From positions 37,976 to 101,975 of the forward strand of contig CAKMKJ010000048.1 of NCBI GenBank assembly GCA_927443345.1: a stretch of 64,000 nucleotides of DNA, written 5' to 3'. Positions 1 to 8,964 of this stretch are shown piece after piece. Numbering within the stretch: the first letter of the stretch is position 1; every line of letters begins with the position of its first letter. A model generated the notes under the pieces. The model saw only the letters and a list, made by a program, of their open reading frames with translations, ran no database searches and had not been told where the DNA came from. A program made the position numbers and the translations under genes. Source of the stretch: an uncultured Anaerolineaceae bacterium. GTDB lineage: Bacteria > Chloroflexota > Anaerolineae > Anaerolineales > Anaerolineaceae.

Positions 1-257
1 ACTTCAGTGAGTTTTATGCTTAATTCATTCGCAATGGAAGTAATGAACATTCTGCGTTTTTCTTCAAGAAGGCCAAATTGGTCTAGCAAACCTTCTTTTT
101 CTTCAACGATCGTCATGATCGCGTCAGGGTCTTTTTTGTTTAGCAGAACTCGTTCTTGTTTGGTCGCTCCAATTAATGATTGTAGCGTGCGAAATTCTTG
201 AACTAAGACATTCTCCAATGAATTAAGGAGATCTTGTACTTGCGGATTGTGTTCCAT
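1..257 (-). CDS. flgN: FlgN-like flagellar chaperone (partial, 3' end outside window)
   Basis: The first ~85 codons of a leftward gene run off the left edge. The protein begins MEHNPQVQDLLNSLENVL and is entirely helical and charged, with long coiled-coil-like heptads, as in FlgN, the cytoplasmic chaperone for the hook-junction proteins FlgK and FlgL. The ATG at 257 is preceded by an AGGATGG ribosome site. It follows flgM by 27 bp, the usual flgM-flgN order, and flgK/flgL would be expected just beyond the edge. The call rests on context and secondary-structure character more than on a sharp motif. Confidence 0.72.
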   Translation of the reverse strand, partial: MEHNPQVQDLLNSLENVLVQEFRTLQSLIGATKQERVLLNKKDPDAIMTIVEEKEGLLDQFGLLEEKRRMFITSIANELSIKLTE

Positions 258-284
258 TTGCCCATCCTAATCATCACAGGTTGA

Positions 285-587
285 TTATTTCAGGCCAAGC
301 TTGGCGTACATTTTGTCAGCTAAATCCTGATAGGGGATGTTGTATTCACCTTTTTGAATTTTTGCTTTGAGATCATCAACCTTGGCTTGATCTACTTCTG
401 GAGTTTCATTTAATGCAACGCGAGCTTTTGATAATAGTTTGGCATTATCAGAAAGTTCTGCTTTGTCTTTATTTGACACTGCAGACGTATTATTGGACGA
501 AGAGGCAGAATATTGCTTTTCTACCTGGTTCGTCGCTTCAGTTTTGTTGAAATTTGCATTACTAATATTATTATTTTCTATTTTCAT
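285..587 (-). CDS. flgM: FlgM, anti-sigma-28 factor
   Basis: A 100-residue protein with a low-complexity Asn/Ser-rich N-terminus and a C-terminal helical region (about residues 64-98). The C-terminal pattern VDDLKAKIQKGEYNIPYQDL is the FlgM signature that binds FliA. FlgM holds sigma-28 inactive until the hook is complete and it is exported. An SD (GGAGG) lies before ATG 587, and a sigma-28-type promoter lies 50-80 bp upstream (639-665). Its target FliA is encoded 2 kb upstream in the same direction. Confidence 0.9.
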   Translation of the reverse strand: MKIENNNISNANFNKTEATNQVEKQYSASSSNNTSAVSNKDKAELSDNAKLLSKARVALNETPEVDQAKVDDLKAKIQKGEYNIPYQDLADKMYAKLGLK

Positions 588-638
588 CTTCCACTACCTC
601 CGACTATAAGGGCAAATAAACATCAACCTGTACTCTTA

Positions 639-665
639 TCATCGGCCACTCTTCTAAAAACTTTA
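639..665 (-). promoter_or_regulatory. sigma-28 (FliA) type promoter for flgM-flgN
   Basis: On the minus strand the sequence reads TAAAGTTT, an 11-bp spacer, then GCCGATGA. The -35 is identical to the enterobacterial FliA consensus and the -10 matches 7 of 8 (consensus GCCGATAA). The -35 box (658-665) contains the TAA stop codon of the upstream flgG-like gene (663-665). Transcription would start near 631, about 45 nt before the flgM ATG. Seen directly; use by FliA is inferred from the match. Confidence 0.85.
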
Positions 666-1403
666 CACTTTTCTTAAGTGAATTGCACTGTCAATCATTT
701 CAGCGGTGGTTTGAAAAGCTTTGGAAGCCAATTGGAATGAGCGTTGAATGACAATCATGTGTGTCATTTCATCCGCCATATTGACATTTGAACTTTCAAG
801 AGTCCCTGGAGCAAGAGTACCTAAGTTCGTGGTTCCTGGTGCTCCTGTTTGTGGTGTTCCTGAGTTCAAACTTTCTGACCAAAGATTGCTCCCAAAATTC
901 GTTAATCCGCCAGGATTGGTGAAACGTGTAAGTTGAATAGTGCCGGCCATAACCCAGGCATCTTCTACCAATGCATGGATTGTGCCATTTTGGTCAATGG
1001 TTACTTCTGTTGCGGTCGCCGGAATTGTTCCTTGAAAATTGATTGGATATCCGCTGCCGTTTAACAATTTTTTGTTTTTATCGAGTAAAAATGAACCATC
1101 TCTGGTGTAAGCTGTCGTGCCATCGGGCAGAGTTACTGCAAAGAACCCTTCACCATTAATGGCTACATCCGATAATATACCGGTGTTTTGAAGTTTGCCT
1201 TGTGTCATCATTACCTGCGAAGCACTAACTTTTACACCAGAACGGGTGACCCCATCCAGTAGTTCTTGAAAATTCAATCGTGAGCTTTTGTAACCCGTTG
1301 TGTTGATATTAGCCAGTGAATTGCTCGAGTTGCTTAAATCGGCAATTCTCGAGTTCATATCCTGACTGGAAATATTTAGTACCTGGAAAAGTGATGGTGA
1401 CAT
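663..1403 (-). CDS. flgG: Flagellar rod/hook-basal-body protein, FlgG-like
   Basis: A 246-residue rod/hook family protein. The N-terminal rod signature (residues ~25-37, LANINTTGYKSSR) and the C-terminal helix (~205-246, MADEMTHMIVIQRSFQLASK) are the two coiled ends typical of FlgB/C/F/G. The middle carries the GEGFFAV and YTRDGSF motifs of the D1 domain. It sits 17 bp after a paralog (1421-2176), like the flhO-flhP pair of Bacillus. Which of the two is FlgF and which FlgG cannot be fixed by eye; its proximity to flgM and the ILSDVAINGEGFF stretch favour distal-rod FlgG. Confidence 0.85.
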   Translation of the reverse strand: MSPSLFQVLNISSQDMNSRIADLSNSSNSLANINTTGYKSSRLNFQELLDGVTRSGVKVSASQVMMTQGKLQNTGILSDVAINGEGFFAVTLPDGTTAYTRDGSFLLDKNKKLLNGSGYPINFQGTIPATATEVTIDQNGTIHALVEDAWVMAGTIQLTRFTNPGGLTNFGSNLWSESLNSGTPQTGAPGTTNLGTLAPGTLESSNVNMADEMTHMIVIQRSFQLASKAFQTTAEMIDSAIHLRKV

Positions 1404-1420
1404 TTTTTACCTCTTTTTCT

Positions 1421-2176
1421 CTAACTGACTCTGCCAAGAGTAGAAATTGCTTTACCTAACAATTCATCTTGGTTTTGAACCATCTTTTGGGCAGCCTGGT
1501 AAGATCTTGAAATTTCAATCATTTGTGTCATTAATTGAGCAGAATCAACATTGGATTGCTCAAGGGTGTTTTGAATAATTGTGCCGCCACCGGTTGTAGC
1601 TGGGGCAGCAGTGCTGGTAAATGTGTTTTCATCTGAACGCGTTAATGTAGAAAGGTCAGCAAAATAAGCTAAGCCTATTGTTCCACCAGCCACTCCATTT
1701 ACAAAAATTTCACCATTTGTTGATATGGTGGGATCACCTTCAGCTAATTTGATAGGTTGTCCATTAGCTGAAAGGACAAGATTGCCATCCACTGTAACTA
1801 ATTGCCCAGTAGCGTCTTTGCTGAATCGACCATCTCGAGTAAATCGATCACCTTCAGGCGTACGAATTCTGAAGAATCCATCACCGCTTATGGCAAGATC
1901 CAATGGACTATCTGTGTTTTTCAATGTTCCTTGGGCGAAATCTGTGGTTTCGGGTGCCGCCATGACACCGAGCCCCATGTTTCCTAAGTATGTAATTTGA
2001 TTAACATTGTTTCGAGTAGATTGCGTATAGGCACTGGTGAGGTCAAATTCATCTAATGAAGTCAGAATTTGTTTGAATCCAGGGGTGTTAACGTTGGCTA
2101 CATCATGAGCAACAGCCTGCTGCCTATAGACACCGGTAATCATCGCTGATGCAGCTGCATAAAGTCCTTTTATCAT
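1421..2176 (-). CDS. flgF: Flagellar rod/hook-basal-body protein, FlgF/FlgG-like
   Basis: A 251-residue paralog of the downstream gene. The start MIKGLYAAASAMITG and the rod signature VANVNTPGFK at ~27-36 match the FlgF/FlgG family, with SGDGFFRI and FTRDGRF in the middle and the closing helix MTQMIEISRSYQAAQKMVQ. Its ATG overlaps the stop of the SwrB-like gene by 4 nt (ATGA), so the two are translationally coupled. It is secreted by the flagellar export gate and assembles in the axial rod. FlgF versus FlgG assignment is tentative. Confidence 0.85.
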   Translation of the reverse strand: MIKGLYAAASAMITGVYRQQAVAHDVANVNTPGFKQILTSLDEFDLTSAYTQSTRNNVNQITYLGNMGLGVMAAPETTDFAQGTLKNTDSPLDLAISGDGFFRIRTPEGDRFTRDGRFSKDATGQLVTVDGNLVLSANGQPIKLAEGDPTISTNGEIFVNGVAGGTIGLAYFADLSTLTRSDENTFTSTAAPATTGGGTIIQNTLEQSNVDSAQLMTQMIEISRSYQAAQKMVQNQDELLGKAISTLGRVS

Positions 2177-2589
2177 TTCTTCACCTCCAAGCTAGCAGAT
2201 GATGCTTTTCCCATATTGAGTACCAGGTTTACTTCATCCCTGGTCATGCCCAATTGCCTTGCTATGTCAACATCAGGCATACTTCCTTCGGCCATCGCTT
2301 TTACAATCATGTTTCTTTCACTAATCCCAAGGGTAGGGATGGTTCTTTCTGTTGGTGTTGTTTTTTGTGCAGCACTTAGTAGTGTTTGAAAATCATTTTG
2401 TGCCATGATTCCGGTGGGTTCAGTTGAGGTAACTGGATTTTTGGCAGTAGTGACTGCAGTTCGTAATTCTTCTACGACAGGGGTAAGTTTCTTTGCCTGA
2501 TTTTCTTTTCCTAATACCAGAGCTGTCTCTCGGGCAAGAGTGACCATGTTTAGGGTGTCGCTTAGCAGTCCTGGAATGGTATTTGACAT
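2173..2589 (-). CDS. SwrB/YlxL-like small protein with C-terminal helix-turn-helix
   Basis: A protein of 138 residues, read from the second ATG (2589), which is better spaced from the AAGGAG site than the first (2592). Residues ~100-130 (VKAMAEGSMPDVDIARQLGM, then a TRDEVNLVLNMG segment) form a compact HTH-like unit. It resembles the C-terminal segment of the SwrB/YlxL proteins that follow sigD in Firmicute flagellar operons. The position, directly after fliA and before the rod genes, agrees. Unlike SwrB there is no clear N-terminal membrane anchor. Function unknown; a role in motility gene control or export-gate activation is inference. Confidence 0.5.
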   Translation of the reverse strand: MSNTIPGLLSDTLNMVTLARETALVLGKENQAKKLTPVVEELRTAVTTAKNPVTSTEPTGIMAQNDFQTLLSAAQKTTPTERTIPTLGISERNMIVKAMAEGSMPDVDIARQLGMTRDEVNLVLNMGKASSASLEVKK

Positions 2590-2598
2590 CATTACTCC

Positions 2599-3366
2599 TT
2601 ACGCTAACATCGCTTGCAAATTAAGAATAGCTTGCGAATGAATCTGGCAAGCTCTAGATTCAGAAACTTCCAATACTTTTCCAATTTCTTTTAGAGTGAG
2701 GTCTTCAAAATAATAGAGTGATAATACAAGTTGGTCTCTTTCAGGTAATTTTTTCAAGCAACCCACCATGCGCCTTTTAAGATCATTTTCTGTTGCAATT
2801 TCGGCCGGGTCTTCCTGATTATCATCTGCAAGTGTATCGTAGAGAGAGGTTTCGCTATCTTCATCATTATTTACCAAGGCATCTAATGAAACAATAATTT
2901 TGTTTGAATCAAGCAAACCTTGATGAACCTTATCAACATCAATACCGAGGAATTCAGATATCTGTTGTTCATTGGGAGGTACGCTAGTTTCATTGGTGAT
3001 GGTTTGAATCGCTTTTTGAATAGATTTTGAGCGATGTCGAGCTGTGCGTGACAACCAGTCAATGGAACGTAAATAGTCCAGTACTTTTCCTCTAATGCGC
3101 ACAGTAGCGTATGTGGAAAATTGAGTGCCGAATCCTGGGTTATATCGATCAACGGCGTCAATCAAACCAAGTAACCCCTGGTGAACAAGGTCTTCATAGT
3201 CCATACCCATATCTGATAAAACACCGAGTCGGCCAAGAACATAATGGATCAAAGATACGTGTCTCAACACCAATTCTTCTCGGAGTGCAGGAGAACGTGA
3301 AACCAGAAATTGATTTAGTAAATCAAGATCGGTTTGTTTGGTGTTAGTGTCAACTGTTGCTATCAT
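2599..3366 (-). CDS. fliA: RNA polymerase sigma-28 factor FliA
   Basis: A 255-residue sigma factor. Region 2 (about residues 25-105) contains DYEDLVHQGLLGLIDAVDRY and FSTYATVRIRGKVLDYLR, the FliA/WhiG/SigD form of the core-binding and -10-reading helices. Region 3 follows, and region 4 ends with LTLKEIGKVLEVSESRACQ, the -35-reading HTH. Length matches FliA. The ATG overlaps the stop of the upstream membrane protein by 4 nt. Good sigma-28 sites lie upstream of flbD and flgM, which suggests autoregulation and feedback through FlgM. Confidence 0.95.
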   Translation of the reverse strand: MIATVDTNTKQTDLDLLNQFLVSRSPALREELVLRHVSLIHYVLGRLGVLSDMGMDYEDLVHQGLLGLIDAVDRYNPGFGTQFSTYATVRIRGKVLDYLRSIDWLSRTARHRSKSIQKAIQTITNETSVPPNEQQISEFLGIDVDKVHQGLLDSNKIIVSLDALVNNDEDSETSLYDTLADDNQEDPAEIATENDLKRRMVGCLKKLPERDQLVLSLYYFEDLTLKEIGKVLEVSESRACQIHSQAILNLQAMLA

Positions 3367-3689
3367 GCATTAGTGTCCATTGAAATACCGGATGAAGCAT
3401 TTTCAATATCTTCTGCTTCTTTGAGCATACTTCTGGCTGATTCAATTACGCCTTTTGATACAATCCAAGAAGCAAACCAAACGATCAACCCTAATCCTAG
3501 TACTGTAACACCGCCTCGCAGCAAAGCCATCCAATATGGATTTCCATTTGCAAAGGTCAGTACCATAACAATAACTCCAACCAGTACAACAGTCAATTTA
3601 GACAGCGTAAAAACCAACTCAAGCAAGACAGGAAGTTTCAAATCTTGGTTCGTTGTTGTTTTTTGAGGTTGTGATTGTTTTTTAGCCAT
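3363..3689 (-). CDS. Small two-helix membrane protein between flhF and fliA
   Basis: 108 residues: a Lys/Gln-rich N-terminus, two hydrophobic helices (about 27-47 and 58-80), then an acidic tail. I do not recognise the family. In most flagellar operons this slot is taken by flhG (a MinD-like ATPase), which is absent here. It overlaps fliA by 4 nt and starts 8 bp after flhF, so it is transcribed with them. A role in flagellar placement or export is possible by position only. Confidence 0.6.
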   Translation of the reverse strand: MAKKQSQPQKTTTNQDLKLPVLLELVFTLSKLTVVLVGVIVMVLTFANGNPYWMALLRGGVTVLGLGLIVWFASWIVSKGVIESARSMLKEAEDIENASSGISMDTNA

Positions 3690-3697
3690 TTTTTACA

Positions 3698-4993
3698 CTA
3701 TTTTTCTGGGTAATCGCCATCAACAACTGCACAAGCAAGTTGTTCAGGGTTGCCGGGTTTGAGATTGCCAAAGATTTGGTGTCCAGTTGAAACAAAGTAG
3801 AGAGATAATTTGCTTTGCCATAACAGGTTAAAACTGGCTCCAAATGATCCAGTTTCATCAGTTTTGGTCAAGATCACTCCTTTAAGGCCAAATTGTTTTA
3901 ACGTTTTTTCCGTTTGGCTTAGGTCTTGTTCTTTTGTGGTTGCAGAGGCAACGAGATAGGTGCAACCTGATGGGATCACAGAGAGAAAAGATCCAAGCTC
4001 TACAACGTTATCTTCACTGCGGGGATTGCAACCGGCAGTATCAATAAGAATTAAATCAGCATCTTTTTGAGATTCAAGTAATTCTGCTAATTCCTGTGGG
4101 GTGTATGCCAGGAACAGAGGAATTCCAAGTGTCTCAGCATAGGTTCGAGCTTCGGATATAGCAGAAGTTCGAACTGTATCTGCTTCAATCCAAACCACCT
4201 TTTTGCCCATTGTGATCATGTAAAACGCAGCCAACTTGGCACAGCAAGAGGTTTTACCACATCCACTTAAACCAGTTAAGGCCATTACTTTACTAGGTAC
4301 ATACGCTAGTGATTTTGTAGTTGGAGGCAAGCATGCTGTTAATTGATGTTTGATAAAGCGATCCAAACGAGAAAAATCATCAAGAATAGCGGGACTTAAT
4401 GCGTCAAGATTGGTGTCAATAATTTTGTTGACAAGTAGAGTATTAACTCCTTGATCAATTAAGCTTTGTTTTATCGCAAGTAAAACAGAGGGAAACTCAG
4501 GCACTGCTTTCTTTTCAATCACCACTGATGTTGCTTTGGCTAATGCTTCTTCAGATTTTTCAGATATAAGATTTATTTGCTCTTCAGTGGGTTTGCGAAA
4601 GGCTTTGAAATCTGCTAAATCAAAATGTGAATCTCCAGATTCAGATTGTTGCGATGAATTCTGTGATTGTTCTTTTTTACGCCCCACCACAGGCAAAGGA
4701 GGGGTGGGAGCAGGAATTTTTTGTCCGGTCATCAGCAATTTTAAATTTTCAATTTCTTTTTTTAAATCTTCTTGAGTTGGTGTGCCTTTATTTTCTTGTG
4801 TTGTTGCTGAGCTGTGATCGGTTTTTGTTGCTTTTGAAGCAATGACTTCGACACATGGTTTTTTCCATGCCGCCCAGATAGGGCCGGCTGGAACTTCACG
4901 CATCGATATGATCATCGCATCGGAACCAAGATCGGTTTGAACATTTTTTAACGCTATTAACATGTTTGGGGCACGAAACGTTTTAGTTAACAT
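3698..4993 (-). CDS. flhF: FlhF, SRP-type GTPase for flagellar placement
   Basis: 431 residues. The basic N-terminal B domain (1-60, starting MLTKTFRAPNMLIALKNVQ) leads to a variable Gln/Ser/Lys-rich linker, an N domain (~165-225), and an SRP-type G domain from ~235. Visible G motifs are the P-loop GLSGCGKTSCCAKLA (~240), DTVRTSA, LILIDTAGCNPRS, and TKTDETGSFG. FlhF marks the flagellar pole and recruits early basal-body parts. It lies 14 bp after flhA. Its usual partner FlhG is not in the window. Confidence 0.95.
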   Translation of the reverse strand: MLTKTFRAPNMLIALKNVQTDLGSDAMIISMREVPAGPIWAAWKKPCVEVIASKATKTDHSSATTQENKGTPTQEDLKKEIENLKLLMTGQKIPAPTPPLPVVGRKKEQSQNSSQQSESGDSHFDLADFKAFRKPTEEQINLISEKSEEALAKATSVVIEKKAVPEFPSVLLAIKQSLIDQGVNTLLVNKIIDTNLDALSPAILDDFSRLDRFIKHQLTACLPPTTKSLAYVPSKVMALTGLSGCGKTSCCAKLAAFYMITMGKKVVWIEADTVRTSAISEARTYAETLGIPLFLAYTPQELAELLESQKDADLILIDTAGCNPRSEDNVVELGSFLSVIPSGCTYLVASATTKEQDLSQTEKTLKQFGLKGVILTKTDETGSFGASFNLLWQSKLSLYFVSTGHQIFGNLKPGNPEQLACAVVDGDYPEK

Positions 4994-5007
4994 AATCTAC
5001 TTTTCCT

Positions 5008-7092
5008 TTAGTCAATTTCGACCATTCCGTGAGCTTTTACGCGTGTTCCAGCGCTAACTTCTGAGAAAGCAAGGCAGACCAAATTCGGTAATGACATATC
5101 TACAAGTTTATGAAACGCTAAGCGCAATTCTCTGGGGCATAATAAAACAGGCTGTTTTCCATTTTGCGCCATTTTTTCCATTTGTTCGCCTGTGTGGGTC
5201 AGAATGGTTTGGGCCAGTGAAGCATCAATTTGGAAACCAACGCCATTTTCATTTGCTCCTAAGGAGCTTCGAAGCGCAGATTCTAGCTGAGGTGACAAAG
5301 TAAATACATGCAATGTGTTCGTTTCGTCTCTATATAAACCCGAAATTGTATTCGCCAATGATTGGCGGACAGCTTCAGCTAGTATTGCTGGGTCTCTTGT
5401 GATGTTTGCGTTGTTTGCAATCACTTCAAGAATTCCGCCTAGATCGCGGATTGGAACGCGTTCTTTTACTATATTGCGCAGAACACTGAGAACATCATTC
5501 AAACTAACCATTTCAGGAACAACACCCTCTACTGAAGCTGGGCTCTTTGATTTCAATTGATTTAACATCTCTTGAACCATCTGACGATTTAATAATTCAG
5601 ACGCATGGGTTCGAACAACTTCGGTAAGGTGAGTTGACAACACAGAAACCGGGTTAACAACTGTATAACCCATTAATTCTGCTCTTCCACGTTCTCCTTC
5701 AGAAACCCACAAAGCGGGTAATCCAAATGCTGGTTCCATGGTTTCGATGCCCTTCAATTCTTCATCTGTTTCATTGCCTGGAATTGCCAGTAATCGATCC
5801 AGCAATAAATCACCATGCGCTACTTCTTGCCCACGAATTTTTATGCGGTAAGCTTGCGGTTGAAGCCTTAGATTGTCACGAATGCGAACGACTGGCAAGA
5901 CCAAGCCAAGTTCTAACATCATTTGCCTACGGATTCCTGTAATTCTTTTTAATAAATTATCTGGCATTTCATCATCAATTAAAGGTATTAAGCTGTATCC
6001 AATTTCCAATTCCATGGCATCGATAACAATTAACTCCATCATGTCCTCGGGCGTTTCTGCTTCAGATGATTTGGTTATTTCTTGTATTGAAGGATTACTA
6101 TCTGCTTCTTTCCTTTTTAAGCGTCCAACATAAATAGCTGCTCCTCCAAGAACACCACTCACTGCAATGAATGGCAATTTTGGTAAGCCAGGAACCAATA
6201 CAAGGGCTCCCATAATCACTGCACCTACAGTTAAAACACTAAAATTTGAAAGTTGCTTAAAAAGATCAGTGCCTAATGAATCTTCTGATGTTGAACGCGT
6301 CACAATCAAACCGGATGCAGCAGAGATTAGCAACGCAGGGATTTGAACTGCTAAGCCAGCTCCAATTGTGATTAATGCATAATTTTGGAGGGCTGTCATA
6401 GCATCCATGCCTTTTTGAAGCATGCCAATAACAAAACCAGCCAGAATGTTTACCAACATAATAATAATTGCTGCAATCGAATCGCCACGGACAAATTTAG
6501 AAGCACCATCCATGGCACCGTAAAAATCAGCTTCTGACTCAATTGATTTACGACGAGCTCTGGCTTGCATTTCATCAATCAAACCGGCATTTAAATCTGC
6601 ATCAATAGACATCTGTTTGCCGGGCATGGCATCCAAAGTAAACCTGGCAGAAACCTCGGCAACCCTGCCAGCACCACTGTTAATGACAACAAATTGGATA
6701 ATCATCAAAATGAGGAAAATAACCACGCCAACGACATAATTGCCGCCAATAATCATATTGCCAAATGCTGAAACCACTGCGCCAGCATTGCCTTCAAGAA
6801 GGATTAAATAACTTGTACGAATATTTATACCTAATCGAAAAAGTGTAACCAGCAGCAATACAGTAGGAAATACTGAAAATTCCATTGGCTGTTTGATGTA
6901 CATTGTCAGCAATAGAATGCCAATTGAAATTGAAAGATTGACAACAATCAAAATGTCAACAATTGGAGCCGGAAGCGGAACAATTAATAATGAAACTATA
7001 ATGACTAGGCCGACTGCCATTGCCATATCTTTTCGGCCAAGAAGTTTCCGAAGGCTAAATGTTGAGGTTGGAGTTTGTGTAGTTGTGGTCAT
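5008..7092 (-). CDS. flhA: FlhA, flagellar export gate protein
   Basis: 694 residues, the normal length. About eight transmembrane helices fill residues 25-330; the conserved FHIPEP region is present as SARFTLDAMPGKQMSIDADL (~150). The C-terminal cytoplasmic half (~350-694) is the nonameric ring that docks chaperone-substrate complexes. FlhA works with FlhB, FliP, FliQ and FliR in the proton-driven export gate, all encoded here. It starts 15 bp after flhB. Confidence 0.97.
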   Translation of the reverse strand: MTTTTQTPTSTFSLRKLLGRKDMAMAVGLVIIVSLLIVPLPAPIVDILIVVNLSISIGILLLTMYIKQPMEFSVFPTVLLLVTLFRLGINIRTSYLILLEGNAGAVVSAFGNMIIGGNYVVGVVIFLILMIIQFVVINSGAGRVAEVSARFTLDAMPGKQMSIDADLNAGLIDEMQARARRKSIESEADFYGAMDGASKFVRGDSIAAIIIMLVNILAGFVIGMLQKGMDAMTALQNYALITIGAGLAVQIPALLISAASGLIVTRSTSEDSLGTDLFKQLSNFSVLTVGAVIMGALVLVPGLPKLPFIAVSGVLGGAAIYVGRLKRKEADSNPSIQEITKSSEAETPEDMMELIVIDAMELEIGYSLIPLIDDEMPDNLLKRITGIRRQMMLELGLVLPVVRIRDNLRLQPQAYRIKIRGQEVAHGDLLLDRLLAIPGNETDEELKGIETMEPAFGLPALWVSEGERGRAELMGYTVVNPVSVLSTHLTEVVRTHASELLNRQMVQEMLNQLKSKSPASVEGVVPEMVSLNDVLSVLRNIVKERVPIRDLGGILEVIANNANITRDPAILAEAVRQSLANTISGLYRDETNTLHVFTLSPQLESALRSSLGANENGVGFQIDASLAQTILTHTGEQMEKMAQNGKQPVLLCPRELRLAFHKLVDMSLPNLVCLAFSEVSAGTRVKAHGMVEID

Positions 7093-7107
7093 TCGTTATC
7101 CTCTTTA

Positions 7108-8181
7108 TTAGGCTTGCGCTTTTGCTGGGCGGGGTATGCGGCCTTTTAACCGATAAATGTAGGCTAAAATTTCAGCAACCGCTATGTAGAGATCAGATGG
7201 TATTTGTTGTTCAACTTCAACTGTCTTAAATATTGTTCTTGCTAGTGGAATATTTTGAACCACTGGAATATTGTTTTCTCGAGCTAAGTCAACTATACGT
7301 TGCGCTATCAAGTTTGCACCTTTAGCTAAAACTTTGGGTGCAGACATATTCGTTCCGTTATATTCAATTGCAATTGCGATATGCGTTGGGTTGGTGATTA
7401 CAACGGTGGCTTTCGGAACATTAGACATCATGCGATTACGGGCGAGGGCTCTTTGTTGAGAGCGAATACGGCCACGCATAAATGGATCGCCTTCAGACCG
7501 TTTGAAATCTTCTTTAATTTCTTCTTTTGACATTTTCATTGATTTATTGAATTCGTAACGTTGGTATGCATAATCTGCGATAGCAATGACAAGGTAAGTC
7601 GCCCCTACTCTAACGGCAAGTGCAGAAGCAAGATCAGTCAATGATTGTATCCCTGAACGTAGGTCTACGTTTCCTAACCAGGCCAAATCATAAACTTTTC
7701 CTTTAATAAATGAAAATGCAACCCAGCCAATGACGCCTAGTTTTAACATTGCTTTTGCTAGTTCAACTAAGCCCTGGCCTGAGAAAAGTCTTTTGAAGCC
7801 TTGTATTGGATTAACTTTTTTCAAATCAAATTTTTTGCGTTTGGACGACCAAAGGAATTTAGTTTGCGCAAGAGTGATAAGTGCGCCAGTTAATAATATG
7901 ATTACAAGCAATATCCCCAACTTTGGAAGGAGTCCTAGCGAAATTTGAATAAACATTTCACGAGCTGCGATTGGAGTCAGTTCTTTGGTTGATAGATTGG
8001 TAATAGTTTCGACTAAATATGTTTCTGTCCATTGGAAAATTGCTTTCCCTTGTCCCATGAGTAAAAGGGGGCCAAGCATTAATACTGCAGCAGAATTTAA
8101 CTCAATACTCTTTGCTACGCGGCCTTCTTCGCGAGCTTCTTCTAATCTTTTTGGAGTTGGGGCTTCAGTTTTATCTGCCAT
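7108..8181 (-). CDS. flhB: FlhB, export switch protein
   Basis: 357 residues. The N-terminus MADKTEAPTPKRLEEAREEG is the FlhB signature, followed by four membrane helices and the cytoplasmic domain. The self-cleavage site NPTH is intact at residues 264-267, so the protein should be able to switch substrate specificity from rod/hook to filament type. It begins 6 bp after fliR. The charged linker before the site (~210-250) is typical. Confidence 0.97.
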   Translation of the reverse strand: MADKTEAPTPKRLEEAREEGRVAKSIELNSAAVLMLGPLLLMGQGKAIFQWTETYLVETITNLSTKELTPIAAREMFIQISLGLLPKLGILLVIILLTGALITLAQTKFLWSSKRKKFDLKKVNPIQGFKRLFSGQGLVELAKAMLKLGVIGWVAFSFIKGKVYDLAWLGNVDLRSGIQSLTDLASALAVRVGATYLVIAIADYAYQRYEFNKSMKMSKEEIKEDFKRSEGDPFMRGRIRSQQRALARNRMMSNVPKATVVITNPTHIAIAIEYNGTNMSAPKVLAKGANLIAQRIVDLARENNIPVVQNIPLARTIFKTVEVEQQIPSDLYIAVAEILAYIYRLKGRIPRPAKAQA

Positions 8182-8187
8182 TTATCC

Positions 8188-8952
8188 TCAGAAAGCAACC
8201 ATGCTTAGCATTCGCGCACCAAGATTTGAAAATAAGTCTCGTAAATAGGGAAAGAATATCGAGATAGATAAGCCAAATGCAAAAAGGCTTAAACCAATCT
8301 TGAGTGGTAGACCAAGGAAGTAAACTTGTACTTGCGGTGCGACTCTGGAAAGTAACCCCAGCGTAATATCGGTTAATAAAAGGGCTGCGAAAATAGGAAA
8401 AGCAATTTGAATTCCGACGGCAATCAATTGTGCAGTTGTTCGCAACAAAGTTTCCACAGAAAATAACGGAAGTGGAGAATTGACAGGAAGTATGGAAAGT
8501 GATTTTTGTAAAGCCACAAGAGAAATATGGTGACCATTTACGGCCATAAAATATAGCATCGAAATGACCACAAACAGTTGTCCAATTGGGGTAACGGATG
8601 CTTCAAGGGCGGGGTTAAAAATTCTATCAGACTCAAAACCGCTTCCAATGCCCATGGTTTCACCGGCAATGGAAATCACTGCAAAAGTTATAATGGCAGC
8701 ATATCCAATAAATGTTCCGATAATTATTTCTTTCAGAATTGCAGCAGCGAAGGTTAGTAAAGCCATGCTTTCCACATCAGCACTCAGTAATGTGGTCCAT
8801 GGAACAAGTATTGCTGCTAAAATTAAACCAAGACCAATTCTAATTTGGGTCGGTATTGTTTGACCACCAAGGTTGGGAATATGAATAATTACTGCCAACA
8901 CTCGCGTGAGAACCAAAAAGAAAACCTGGGCTTGGGCAATCGAAATCAACAT
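8188..8952 (-). CDS. fliR: FliR, export gate membrane protein
   Basis: 254 residues, six or more hydrophobic helices, beginning MLISIAQAQVFFLVLTRV, with the FliR pattern around LGGQTIPTQIRIGLGLILA (~30-50). It forms the core export channel with FliP and FliQ. Unusually it is separated from fliQ by two regulatory genes and a 129-bp gap. The gap contains a 25-nt bulged inverted repeat (8965-8989) just before the start. The ribosome site is weak or distant: GAGG ~17 nt upstream lies inside that hairpin. Confidence 0.95.
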   Translation of the reverse strand: MLISIAQAQVFFLVLTRVLAVIIHIPNLGGQTIPTQIRIGLGLILAAILVPWTTLLSADVESMALLTFAAAILKEIIIGTFIGYAAIITFAVISIAGETMGIGSGFESDRIFNPALEASVTPIGQLFVVISMLYFMAVNGHHISLVALQKSLSILPVNSPLPLFSVETLLRTTAQLIAVGIQIAFPIFAALLLTDITLGLLSRVAPQVQVYFLGLPLKIGLSLFAFGLSISIFFPYLRDLFSNLGARMLSMVAF

Positions 8953-8964
8953 ACTAAATAAAGT

